Positions 1 to 7,686 of a DNA stretch of 64,000 bases are shown here, piece by piece. The translations under genes were made by a program, and so were the position numbers. The notes beneath the pieces are model-generated. The model saw only the letters and a program-made list of their open reading frames with translations, had not been told where the DNA came from and made no database searches. This DNA comes from Sphingomonas sp. 28-66-16 (GTDB lineage: Bacteria; Pseudomonadota; Alphaproteobacteria; Sphingomonadales; Sphingomonadaceae). How positions within the stretch are numbered: position 1 is the first letter of the stretch; every line of letters begins with the position of its first letter. The stretch spans positions 1 to 64,000 of the forward strand of contig NCGF01000016.1 of the NCBI GenBank assembly GCA_002281485.1, given 5' to 3'.

Positions 1-34
1 TAATCTGCTCTTCCGTGAACCGTGATCGCTTCAT
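1..34 (-). CDS. IS3-family transposase OrfA, N-terminal fragment (cut by window edge)
   Basis: The minus strand reads ATG then MKRSRFTEEQI, the standard opening of the OrfA helix-turn-helix protein in many IS3-family elements. OrfA binds the terminal repeats and is normally joined to the DDE integrase OrfB by frameshifting. Only 11 codons lie inside the window, so completeness cannot be judged. The element points leftward, with its left end abutting the truncated receptor gene. Confidence 0.75.
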   Translation of the reverse strand, partial: MKRSRFTEEQI

Positions 35-97
35 CCGTCCGTCCCTTCTTCAGGCCGGACTCTAATCGCTGCTGGTAGAAAATCAGGGGGTCACGTC
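1..97 (-). mobile_element. IS3-family insertion sequence, terminal part only
   Basis: The left edge holds one end of an IS3-family element that runs out of the window. Read on the minus strand, a terminal sequence beginning near position 97 (TGACGTGACCCCCTGATTTT) is followed about 60 bases later by the start of a transposase orfA. The boundary with the receptor gene is inferred: recognisable receptor coding sequence begins at about 98. The exact terminal base and any target duplication cannot be fixed from one end. Confidence 0.7.
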
Positions 98-1561
98 ACT
101 GCAGCGGACGCCGTGCGCAGCCCCACAGACGGCACTATCGTATGCCGTACAACGCTTGCCGGATTAGATCCTGGATGTGTCCCAATTAATCTATTTGGAA
201 ATGGCTCGCCCTCTCAGGCGGCGATAAACTACGTTACGGGAGGTTCCGGCGGGGGGTCTTATTCCAATCTAACCACAAAGGAAGACGTTCTCTCAGCTAC
301 CGTCCGTGGAACCCCATTCGCGCTGCCAGCTGGAGACATAAACTTTGCTGCGGGAATCGAGCACCGCCGTGAAAGCGGTAGGTCCATGGTCGACAGTATC
401 ACCAGCACCCCTCCAGACGGCACAGGGTTACGCAACCTACCGGGCATCTTCCTCACCGGCATCGCTGGTGGGAGATACCAGAACAATCCGCAACCTATCA
501 ACGGCAAGTATACAGTAGATGAGGTATTTGGTGAGATCGAGATACCACTTCTTAAGGACTCATCGTTCGCGCACCTTCTATCTATAAATGGAGCGATTCG
601 CTATATCGACTATAGCACTGTTGGGGGCGTCACAACGTGGAAGCTGGGAGTTAGTTACGAACCTTTTGCCGGAGTCAGGGTTCGCGGTACTCGGTCGCGA
701 GATATTCGAGCAGCTAATATTAGCGAATTGTACCAGGGAGCCACTCAGGCAACTGGATCGGTAATCTACCAAGGTCAGACTCGAACGGTCGTCGGCTTGC
801 GCAGCGGCAATTTGAACCTAGCTCCAGAGAAGGCTGATACGACAACGGTAGGGCTTGTATTTAGGCCCGAATTCGCACCAGGTTTCGGGGCATCAATTGA
901 TTTATATCAAATCAAAATAAATGGTGCGATTACTCAGTTAACCAACCAACAGACAGCCGATCTCTGTGCAGCAGGCGCATCGACGGCCTGCGCTCAAATC
1001 ACAACTAACACAATCGGTGCACTTACGTTCCTCACTCCGTTCTTGAATATCGCGTCGTCGACGGCGAGAGGTATTGACTTCGAAGTGGACTATTCAAGTG
1101 ATCTCGGGTCTGGGCGCGTGACTGCGCGTGCCCTCGCTAGTTATCTGGATGAGCTTTCCACCACCCTTCCTGGTTCACCCTCAGTGGACCGGGCTGGGGA
1201 TCTGGGCCTATCTGGAACACCTAAGTGGTCTGGCACGGCCAGTCTCAATTATGACGTTGGACCGCTAGGCCTCTTCGTCCAAGAACGCCTGATCGGGGGC
1301 GGAAAGGTTGACACAACCTTCAACGACTCCATTCTAGGCGAGGCGAACGATATTGGGCCGATCTTGTACACCGATCTTACAATTAAGTTCAGAGTTGAAG
1401 GAAAGCGAAAGCTTGAGTTTTTTGCTACCGCTAGCAATTTACTTAACCAAGAGCCTAAGGTAGTACCGGCTAACCCGCTGTTGTTTTATCGCTCAACGAA
1501 CCCCGCATTGTATGATGTCGTTGGCCGTTATGTCACCGTCGGTGCACGGGTTGCTTTCTGA
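98..1561 (+). pseudogene. TonB-dependent receptor, 5'-truncated by an IS element
   Basis: This is the C-terminal beta-barrel portion of a TonB-dependent outer-membrane receptor, about 485 residues of a protein that normally has 800-1000. Signal peptide, TonB box and plug domain are absent. Barrel hallmarks are visible: a cysteine-bearing GCVPINLFG segment near the start, a GTRSRDIRAANISELYQG stretch typical of the sphingomonad receptors, and a C-terminal strand ending YVTVGARVAF with the terminal aromatic residue used for outer-membrane assembly. The open frame continues back to about 98 without a convincing start, and IS sequence lies directly upstream, so I read it as interrupted and non-functional. 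GTG at 113 is the first nominal start codon. An MFS transporter and an esterase follow on the same strand, suggesting an old uptake cluster. Confidence 0.85.
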
Positions 1562-1686
1562 GAAGCCCGCCTAGCATTCGCATCAGATCCGAGATCGCTG
1601 AATAGCTTTTGCCGGCGTTCGTAAACTTCGGATTTGCGTTCGCAGCGTGAAGCGAAAGCGAAAAGCATGAAAGGTGAAGAGCCGCC

Positions 1687-3069
1687 ATGAACGTCACGAA
1701 CTCTCTTACAACAAAACCTGAGATCAGCAGCCGTTCGTGGGTTCTCGGTGTTCTTACTATTGTGTACTTTAGTAACTATGTCGACAGAACCGTCGTCTAT
1801 CTTTTACAAGAGTCAATCAAGGCAGAGTTTCGCCTTGCCGATTGGCAGGTCGGATTGTTAGGAGGTACCGCCTTCGGTTTGATGTATGCAATCTGCGGCG
1901 TGCCTATCGCTCGTTTAGCAGAGCGCACTAATCGAGTTCGTCTCCTTACAAGTGTTATCGTGATTTGGTCCGGAATGACGGCGTTATGTGGTGCCGCGTC
2001 GAGCTTCGCGCAACTTCTGATGACGAGGGCGGGCGTTGCAGTGGGGGAGTCAGGCTCGGCACCTGCATCCCATTCCATAATCACAGATTATTTCCCTCCT
2101 TACAAACGTGCTACCGCCTTCTCGATCTACTCATTAGCGACACCTGCTGGACAGGCCTTTGCGGCTGTAATCGGAGCGATGATTGCCAGTCAGTGGGGAT
2201 GGAGACTCACGTTCGTCATATTTGGCTTCGCCGGCCTAGTGGGGGCCCTACTAGTTCTCTTCACGGTCAAGGAGCCTCCGCGGGGGCACTCTGACCCAAA
2301 GGTTACTTTGGAGGACAATGCGCCGCCACGAGGCTCGCTTGTCGAGATATTTAGCTTAATAGTTCGCAAGAAGGCCGTTCTGCACTCTGTAATTGGGTCA
2401 ACTCTTGGCGTTTTCGCCTACTATGGCATTCAGGCCTTCACTATGTCCTACCTAGTTCGTAAGTTTGAAGTTCCACTATCGTCTGCCGGACTCTCCTATG
2501 CGCTCGTTTTCGGCTTGGCGACAGGTGTCGGTTTACTTGCAGGCGGCATTGGTACAGACAAACTTGGAGCTAAAGAACCCAGGATGTATGGTTGGGTGCC
2601 GGCTGCCTGTCTCGCGGTCGCCTGTCCACTCTTCATTACTGGCTTCGCTCAGAACGATTTGTACCGCACAATCCTGTTTCTGTTTGTCCCTGGGATGATG
2701 GCGGTCGCCTATATCGCACCCACCTACAGCATTTTACATAACTCGTTCGCGGCCGGTAATCGGGCGACAGTTATCGCGGTCCTCTTTTTGTGCCATAGTT
2801 TAATTGGTCTTGGGTTAGGTCCGCTAATTTTGGGGACCGTCAGCGACGCCTTGGCCGCTAATGCGTTTGTGGACGGTGACTATGTGTCCTTGTGCCGGGA
2901 GCCTGGGTCAGCAATTTCTGCTTTGTATCGCAGCTGCCAATCGGCGTCAGCAACGGGACTGCAACGTACCTTGATGCTCATTTCGTTTTTCTATGCCTGG
3001 GGAGCTATCCACTACCTTATAGCTGCGCGTAGTGTAGAGCGAGATAGCTTATTGAGCTTGCGCCGGTGA
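1687..3069 (+). CDS. MFS transporter, Spinster-like family
   Basis: A 460-residue inner-membrane major facilitator superfamily protein of normal length. The N-terminal half carries a first helix with FSNYVDRTVVYLL, the loop motif PIARLAERTNR (the MFS D/G-x-x-x-R-R type loop) and a helix-5 region with RAGVAVGESGSAPAS, all typical of the Spns-like transporters next to TonB receptors in sphingomonads. Hydrophobic segments continue to the C terminus. The start is supported by a purine-rich AAGGTGAAGAG about eight bases upstream of ATG. The substrate is unknown; position between a receptor and an esterase suggests import of an ester or aromatic compound. GC is lower than in the element further right (about 40% in one counted line). 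Confidence 0.85.
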   Translation: MNVTNSLTTKPEISSRSWVLGVLTIVYFSNYVDRTVVYLLQESIKAEFRLADWQVGLLGGTAFGLMYAICGVPIARLAERTNRVRLLTSVIVIWSGMTALCGAASSFAQLLMTRAGVAVGESGSAPASHSIITDYFPPYKRATAFSIYSLATPAGQAFAAVIGAMIASQWGWRLTFVIFGFAGLVGALLVLFTVKEPPRGHSDPKVTLEDNAPPRGSLVEIFSLIVRKKAVLHSVIGSTLGVFAYYGIQAFTMSYLVRKFEVPLSSAGLSYALVFGLATGVGLLAGGIGTDKLGAKEPRMYGWVPAACLAVACPLFITGFAQNDLYRTILFLFVPGMMAVAYIAPTYSILHNSFAAGNRATVIAVLFLCHSLIGLGLGPLILGTVSDALAANAFVDGDYVSLCREPGSAISALYRSCQSASATGLQRTLMLISFFYAWGAIHYLIAARSVERDSLLSLRR

Positions 3070-3092
3070 ACCTTTAACGTAAGACTAGTAAT

Positions 3093-3106
3093 TGTTCGCA
3101 AGAACA
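3093..3106. other. 14-bp perfect palindrome between transporter and esterase genes
   Basis: TGTTC-GCAA-GAACA forms a five-base-pair palindromic stem with a four-base loop in the 69-bp gap between the MFS and esterase genes. It has no trailing T run, so it is not a convincing intrinsic terminator. It could be a small operator or an RNA hairpin. Confidence 0.3.
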
Positions 3107-3138
3107 CGATAAGTTTTAAGGATGATGGCGCCTAAAAT

Positions 3139-4092
3139 ATGAGGGCTTTTGCTATTGATCCGTCGCTTCTCCCTTTACTGGAAGCGCTTCGACCGTTCGA
3201 CTTCGACCGGCAAAGCCTGGCTGAAATTCGGCACTATGCCAATCTGAATAAGGTGCCGACGATTGCGGAATCAATCTCGTTGCGTACCGAGCACATAGTT
3301 CCCACTTCAAGCCACGCTCCTGAAGTGAGAGTCCTGAGTTATCGCCCAAGCCTGGAAGATACGTTGCCGGTCTATTTACATATTCATGGCGGTGGGTTCG
3401 TTATGGGTACTCCTGACCGGAGTGAAGCGCGCAATCGTATGATTTCAGACCAAGCAAATTGCGCAGTATTTTCGGTTGATTACAGATTGGCGCCCGAGAC
3501 GGCTTTTCCTGGGCCGCTAGAGGATTGCTATGCTGTCCTCAAGTGGATCGTCGACAATGCCGCGTTACTACGTATAGATCCTTCGCGCATCGCAGTCGGT
3601 GGGGAGAGTGCCGGGGGTGGGTTGGCGGCAGCCTTGAGCATTCTGGCTCGAGACCGCGCGGAGCTTCATGTTGGCTTTCAGGTCCTGACATACCCAATGC
3701 TTGATGACCGGACAGCTTTCAACAGGGGTATGCAGATACAAGGGCGCACGTTCCATGTCTGGACACCAGAGAACAACCGATTCGGTTGGCAGGCGATGCT
3801 TGGGAGTGACATTAGCGGAACCACAGATATCTCGCCCTACGCGGCTCCCGGTAGGCTTAAGGATTTCGCAAACCTGCCAGCAACCTTTCTCGCCGTTGGG
3901 GCGCTTGACCTTTTCCTCTCCGAGAACCTCGAGTTTATTAAAGGGCTGGCAAATTCAGGTGTTGCAACTGAAACAGCCGTGTACCCCGGCGCATTCCATG
4001 GCTTCATACTATCGCCGACGGCTTCTGTGGCGCGTCGCTACCATGAAGCAGTTCTACGTGCGTTGAGAGGCTTCTTCCAGCAACTGCAATGA
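3139..4092 (+). CDS. Alpha/beta hydrolase, hormone-sensitive-lipase-type esterase
   Basis: A 317-residue esterase/lipase of bacterial family IV (alpha/beta-hydrolase-3). The oxyanion-hole motif HGGGF lies near residue 90, the nucleophile elbow GESAGGG near 156, and the remaining triad members are plausibly the Asp in GALDLF and the His in PGAFHGF near the C terminus. Length is normal and there is no signal peptide, so it should be cytoplasmic. The start is uncertain: purine-rich AAGGATGATGG lies 14 or more bases upstream of the ATG, which is rather far. It shares strand and spacing with the transporter, suggesting hydrolysis of an imported ester. The natural substrate cannot be told from sequence. 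Confidence 0.85.
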   Translation: MRAFAIDPSLLPLLEALRPFDFDRQSLAEIRHYANLNKVPTIAESISLRTEHIVPTSSHAPEVRVLSYRPSLEDTLPVYLHIHGGGFVMGTPDRSEARNRMISDQANCAVFSVDYRLAPETAFPGPLEDCYAVLKWIVDNAALLRIDPSRIAVGGESAGGGLAAALSILARDRAELHVGFQVLTYPMLDDRTAFNRGMQIQGRTFHVWTPENNRFGWQAMLGSDISGTTDISPYAAPGRLKDFANLPATFLAVGALDLFLSENLEFIKGLANSGVATETAVYPGAFHGFILSPTASVARRYHEAVLRALRGFFQQLQ

Positions 4093-4359
4093 ATTTAACG
4101 TGTTTTACTTTCGGACTCGATGGTAGGATTTTTTGGTGGCGTGGAAGTAGTAAGGGAAACCCTCATAATGGATCGCATTCACCATCCACATTTTTACAAA
4201 GGCGACACAGTAACTGTGGGCGTCACTAGTATTACAGTCGTGTTGTTGATCACGTCCTGAGAGGCTGTTCGAAATGGGTTTGACGTGACTCCCTTTTCTT
4301 CATCCACTTGGAACTAGAGACCGGCCCTCGGATGAGGGTCAGAGATGGCTCGGGTAATC

Positions 4360-4386
4360 TGAACAGGGGGGATAAGTGGATTGCCG
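4360..4386 (+). repeat. IS3-family element, left inverted repeat
   Basis: TGAACAGG followed by a G run and then GATAAGTGGATTGCC. It pairs with the right end at 5566-5597, although the left copy is several bases shorter between the outer and inner blocks. Confidence 0.6.
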
Positions 4387-4425
4387 ATCTGACGGCGGCC
4401 ATGCTGGCCGCGAGCAGGAGGCAAG

Positions 4426-4734
4426 ACGAGCAAGCGACCTCGCCGGTACCATAGCCCGGCATTCAAGGCGAAGGTGGCGTTGGCTGCCGTGAAGGGCGAG
4501 AAGACGCTGGCCGAGCTGGCGCAACAGGACGACGTGAATCCGAACCTCATCAACCAGTGGCGGTCACGGCTGCTGGAGGGCGCGCCGGACGTGTTCGGCG
4601 CGGAGCCGGCGACATCTGAACCCGCCATCGACATGACAGTGCTGCATGCCAAGATCGGCGAGTTGACGCTGGCGAACGATTTTTTGTCCGGTGCGCTCGG
4701 GAAGGCCGGTCTGTTGTCGAGCGCAAAGCGATGA
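4426..4734 (+). CDS. IS3-family transposase OrfA with ACG at the expected start
   Basis: OrfA is the small DNA-binding half of an IS3-family transposase. The conserved N-terminal block reads TSKRPRRYHSPAFKAKVALA, where family members normally begin MSKR. Here that codon is ACG, sitting four bases after a perfect AGGAGG, so either initiation is from ACG at low efficiency or the start has mutated. The first conventional start in frame is GTG at 4474, which would cut into the helix-turn-helix (KTLAELAQQDDVNPNLINQW). The C terminus shows the usual leucine-zipper-like region (MTVLHAKIGELTLANDFL). It overlaps orfB by ATGA. Confidence 0.7.
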   Translation, partial: TSKRPRRYHSPAFKAKVALAAVKGEKTLAELAQQDDVNPNLINQWRSRLLEGAPDVFGAEPATSEPAIDMTVLHAKIGELTLANDFLSGALGKAGLLSSAKR

Positions 4735-5554
4735 TCGACCTCGGTCACACGCTCCCGCAGGTCGCCCAGGCGCAGCAGCTCGGCATCAGCCGCGGCAGCA
4801 TCTACTATCTGCCTCGCCGGTGTCCCCGGCCGATCTGACGATCATGCGGCGGATCGATGAACTGCACTTGCTCTATCCATTCGCCGGCAGCCGGATGCTG
4901 CGCGATCTGCTTTGGCAGGAGGGCATGGCGGTGGGTCGACTGCATGTCGCGACGCTGATGAAGCGGATGCGGATCGAGGCGATCTACCGCCGGCCGAACA
5001 CGTCGAAGCCGGCGCCCGGCCACAAGGTCTATCCGTACCTGCTGCGCAAGCTTGCAATCACGCGGCCGAACCAGGTCTGGGCGACGGACATCACCTACAT
5101 CCCGATGGCGCGGGGCTTCGTCTACCTCGTCGCCATCGTCGACTGGTTCAGCCGGCGCGTGCTGGCATTGCGGGTGTCGATCTCGCTCAATGTCGTGTTC
5201 TCCATCGAAGCGCTGGAGGAGGCGCTGACCCGCCATGGCAGGCCCGCCATCTTCAACAGCGACCAGGGCTCGCAGTTCACGAGTGTCGCCTTCACCGCCG
5301 TCCTCCGCCGCGAGAAGATCGCCATCAGCATGGACGGCAAGGGCTGCTGGCGCGACAACGTGTTCGTGGAGCGCCTCGGGCGCTCGGTGAAGTACGAGGA
5401 GGTGTACCTCCACGCCTATGCCTCGGTTCCCGAAGCCCGCGCGAGCATCGGTCGCTACATCGGCTTCTACAATGCCGTCAGGCCGCACTCGGCACTTGGC
5501 GGCCGCACCCCCGACCAGATATACTTCGAACAGCCGCTTCTCGCAGCGGCATGA
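4731..5554 (+). pseudogene. IS3-family transposase OrfB (rve integrase), frameshifted
   Basis: OrfB carries the DDE integrase domain. It opens in one frame (MIDLGHTLPQVAQAQQLG through SIYYLPR) and stops soon after; the family sequence resumes one frame over at about 4816 with VSPADLTIMRRIDELHL and runs to 5554. Family members read CTCGCCCGGTGTC where this copy has one C fewer, so a single-base loss is the simplest cause. The catalytic acidic residues are still present in ATDITYIP, NSDQGSQF and VFVERL. The tryptophan usual after VERL is Gly here. This internal shift is not at the orfA/orfB junction where programmed frameshifting occurs. Confidence 0.8.
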
Positions 5555-5565
5555 TCAACCAGCGG

Positions 5566-5597
5566 CGATCCACTTATCCGGACCGCGAGCCTGTACA
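5566..5597 (-). repeat. IS3-family element, right inverted repeat
   Basis: On the minus strand this reads TGTACAGG, a spacer, then GGATAAGTGGATCG. It matches the left end in its outer eight bases (one mismatch) and in the inner GATAAGTGGAT block. Confidence 0.6.
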
Positions 5598-5994
5598 GGC
5601 AAACCGAGCCACCTCTGAGGCAGTCGTCGAGCGAAGCTTGCGATCGCTGTATTGCTACTCGGAGGGCGTGCGTGGTCGTGGCGCCCCCGTGACGTTCCTG
5701 TCCCATACGGCTTCCTTCCAGCTCAACGAAAGGATCGCACCATTTAAACGTGGGATCAAACACCTAATCCGCGCATCGCAAACGCGCTCGCCGTTCTGCC
5801 AGCTCATCCACCGAAAGGAGTTTGGTCTCGTCCGACCGCGAGCGCCACGCTGAGGCCTGCCATCTAGGCCCACAGCAGCCCCTATTTTTGCCGAACCTTT
5901 TTTCCAGGAAGGGGGGTTACTGGAAAATACAATAGTGGTGACGGACGCGGTTAGATCGCTTATATGTTAGTCAGACTCACTGCAGGAGCTTTCC
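5598..5994 (+). other. No confident gene between the IS element and the toxin-antitoxin pair
   Basis: About 400 bases with short open frames on both strands but no family motif. The last 100 bases are AT-richer and hold the presumed promoter of the antitoxin gene plus an inverted repeat at 5902-5925. Confidence 0.5.
5902..5925. promoter_or_regulatory. Inverted repeat upstream of antitoxin gene
   Basis: TTCCAG-N12-CTGGAA, perfect six-base arms, 69 bases before the antitoxin ATG. Antitoxins of this type commonly repress their own operon, so this is a candidate operator. The assignment rests on symmetry and position only. Confidence 0.35.
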
Positions 5995-6753
5995 ATGGCG
6001 ACCCTCGCTAACGCCGTCGACCCGGGCGACTTCGCCAATCTGGTGTTCGCCAGTCTGGTCGAGACCGCGCGCGCAAAGCCGGCCAAGCGTCGCGGGACCA
6101 CGCGACCCGACACGGTCGATAACACCTTATATATAGCGCCTACCGTTGAGGGCTTCTCGGAGCAGTATCGAACGGCCGTCGATCACGCGATCGGGCAGCT
6201 GGCCGCCACCGGCATTGCAGCCGACCCGGATCGACAGGCGCTCTACGCGATCGTCGACAAGCTCCTGCCCGACGTCCGCACGCGCCAACTCGAGCGCAAG
6301 ATCGAGCAACTTCTCGCGGTCCTCGCCGATACCCATGATCCGATGGCCGAGTTTCACACAGCAGTGGCGACCGACAATACCGCCATACGGCAGCGCTTCA
6401 TGCACGAGGTCGAGACGCTCACTTCCACGGAGGTCGCCGCACGCGCCGGACACGAAGCCAAGAACCGCCACCAGACCGCCGCGCGCTGGAAGGCGCAGGC
6501 TCGCGTCTTCGCGGTCCCCTACCAGGGACAGGATCGCTTCCCGACGTTCCAATTCGATGCCGACGGCAAGCCGCTTCCCCTCATCAAGAAGGTCCTTGAG
6601 GTCCTGCCGGCGAACCGAACGCCATGGCAAACTGCTTTCTGGTTCGTGTCGTCCAACTCGTGGCTCGGTGGTCCCGCGCCACGGGAGTTGCTCGACGATA
6701 CGGCGGCTGTCCTCGAGGCCGCGGCGCATGAGAGCGACGAGATCGGCGGGTGA
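5995..6753 (+). CDS. MbcA/ParS/Xre-type antitoxin (DUF2384-like C terminus)
   Basis: A 252-residue partner of the RES toxin. The C-terminal 60 residues contain NRTPWQTAFWFVSSNSWLGGPAPRELL in pieces, the toxin-binding motif of the DUF2384/MbcA family (W-L-x-G-x-x-P-x-x-L-L). The N-terminal 180 residues are largely helical and I do not see a clear Xre helix-turn-helix, so the DNA-binding part may be divergent. ATG at 5995 has AGGAG six bases upstream. The stop overlaps the toxin GTG by four bases, the usual arrangement for translational coupling. Expected role: neutralise the toxin and autoregulate. Confidence 0.8.
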   Translation: MATLANAVDPGDFANLVFASLVETARAKPAKRRGTTRPDTVDNTLYIAPTVEGFSEQYRTAVDHAIGQLAATGIAADPDRQALYAIVDKLLPDVRTRQLERKIEQLLAVLADTHDPMAEFHTAVATDNTAIRQRFMHEVETLTSTEVAARAGHEAKNRHQTAARWKAQARVFAVPYQGQDRFPTFQFDADGKPLPLIKKVLEVLPANRTPWQTAFWFVSSNSWLGGPAPRELLDDTAAVLEAAAHESDEIGG

Positions 6754-7397
6754 CAGCGCTGGCACCGACTGGCATTGTCCCCAAACCGCCGACAGTCTTT
6801 CCGACCCACGTCACCGATCTGGCCGTAGGCGCAGTCCTATGGCGCATCCATGCCGAAAGTCTCGCTGGCGACACGTTCAACCCCGGGTTCGGCTTCTCGC
6901 GGTTCGCGCCGATCGGCCCAGTGCGCAAGCGGGTGCCAACCGCTTATGCCGCTGACGGGTTCGAGGCAGCGGTGTACGAGACGATCTTCCATGACCTCGA
7001 CCCTGCGCAGCCCTTCAAGACATATCCGCTGAGCAAGCTTGCGGAGGTTCGCTGCTCGGTGCTCCGGTTGGCCAGCCCGCTATCGCTGCGCTCTTTCCTT
7101 GCGCCCGACCTCATGAAGCTGGGCGTCGCGCGGGGTCAACTCATCGACACGCTGGCGCGCGAGTTTCCGGATACGCGGCGCTGGTCTGCGGCGCTGCACC
7201 GCAAGGACGTCGCCACGCACGGGATGGTTTGGGAGTCGCGCGCCTATCCGTCGTCGCTGGCCATGATGTTCTTCGGCGATCGCGTGCCGCCCGGGGCGCT
7301 CGGCGTGGTCAGCACCGTACGGATTGATGCCGATCCAAGCCTTGCCATGCGGTTCAAGACACTGGCGGATCGATCGGGTGTAACGCTGATCGTATGA
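6750..7397 (+). CDS. RES-domain toxin
   Basis: A 215-residue RES-family toxin. Members of this family attack NAD+ by phosphorolysis or act as ADP-ribosyltransferase-like enzymes, lowering cellular NAD+. The conserved Arg is in VLWRIH (residue 32), the conserved Glu is in YETIFHD (residue 77), and the conserved Ser segment is WESRAYPSS near 165. Length is typical. Translation probably starts at GTG 6750 inside the antitoxin stop. Together with the upstream gene it forms a RES-Xre module, which may stabilise the element or take part in abortive infection. Confidence 0.85.
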   Translation: MTALAPTGIVPKPPTVFPTHVTDLAVGAVLWRIHAESLAGDTFNPGFGFSRFAPIGPVRKRVPTAYAADGFEAAVYETIFHDLDPAQPFKTYPLSKLAEVRCSVLRLASPLSLRSFLAPDLMKLGVARGQLIDTLAREFPDTRRWSAALHRKDVATHGMVWESRAYPSSLAMMFFGDRVPPGALGVVSTVRIDADPSLAMRFKTLADRSGVTLIV

Positions 7398-7686
7398 TTG
7401 ACCCGGATTCAGACGTTCATGGCCGATTTCCGGCTACCCAATTTCGGTCGTTTGCTGACCGTGGCAAGGCAGGGCTTATCCGCCCAAATCTGAGAAAGCA
7501 GCGGCTGGGAGCATGTAGCTTGTGGTTACGACGCTAACTGTACCACGCGCGACGTCCTTGTGCGTCGCGCTGGTCCGTCCAGCGTGCCGAGTTGGATTGT
7601 GCCGATGTCATCGTTGATCCCGGTTTCGCCCTTCCTCCCTTGCGAGATCTTCTGCGGTCGATATCCTTGTTGAAAAAGGTGGGTTG

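Larger units (their letters stand above)
4360..5597 (+). mobile_element. IS3-family insertion sequence, decayed
   Basis: An element of about 1.24 kb bounded by imperfect inverted repeats (about 4360-4386 and 5566-5597) that share GATAAGTGGAT-C/T-GCC and an outer TGWACAGG. Inside are an orfA/orfB pair with the ATGA overlap typical of the family. Two lesions mark it as inactive: the expected orfA ATG is ACG, and orfB has lost one base near its 30th codon. Ends are assigned from the repeat match and could be off by a few bases; I did not identify a target duplication. Confidence 0.75.

Noticed and set aside
4261..4310. Sequence TGACGTGACTCCCTTTTC resembling the end of the left-edge IS, possibly a remnant
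   Set aside because: The match is under a dozen bases and no transposase fragment follows, so it could be chance.
4731..4830. Programmed frameshift as explanation for the broken orfB
   Set aside because: IS3 frameshifting takes place at the orfA/orfB overlap; the break here is about 80 bases inside orfB and coincides with one missing C in a C run.
4912..5853. Plus-strand 313-codon frame over the transposase
   Set aside because: Alternative frame of orfB; composition is typical of a shadow in GC-rich DNA.
7398..7686. A small gene between the RES toxin and the helicase
   Set aside because: The minus-strand 75-codon frame has no ribosome-binding site or protein-like composition.
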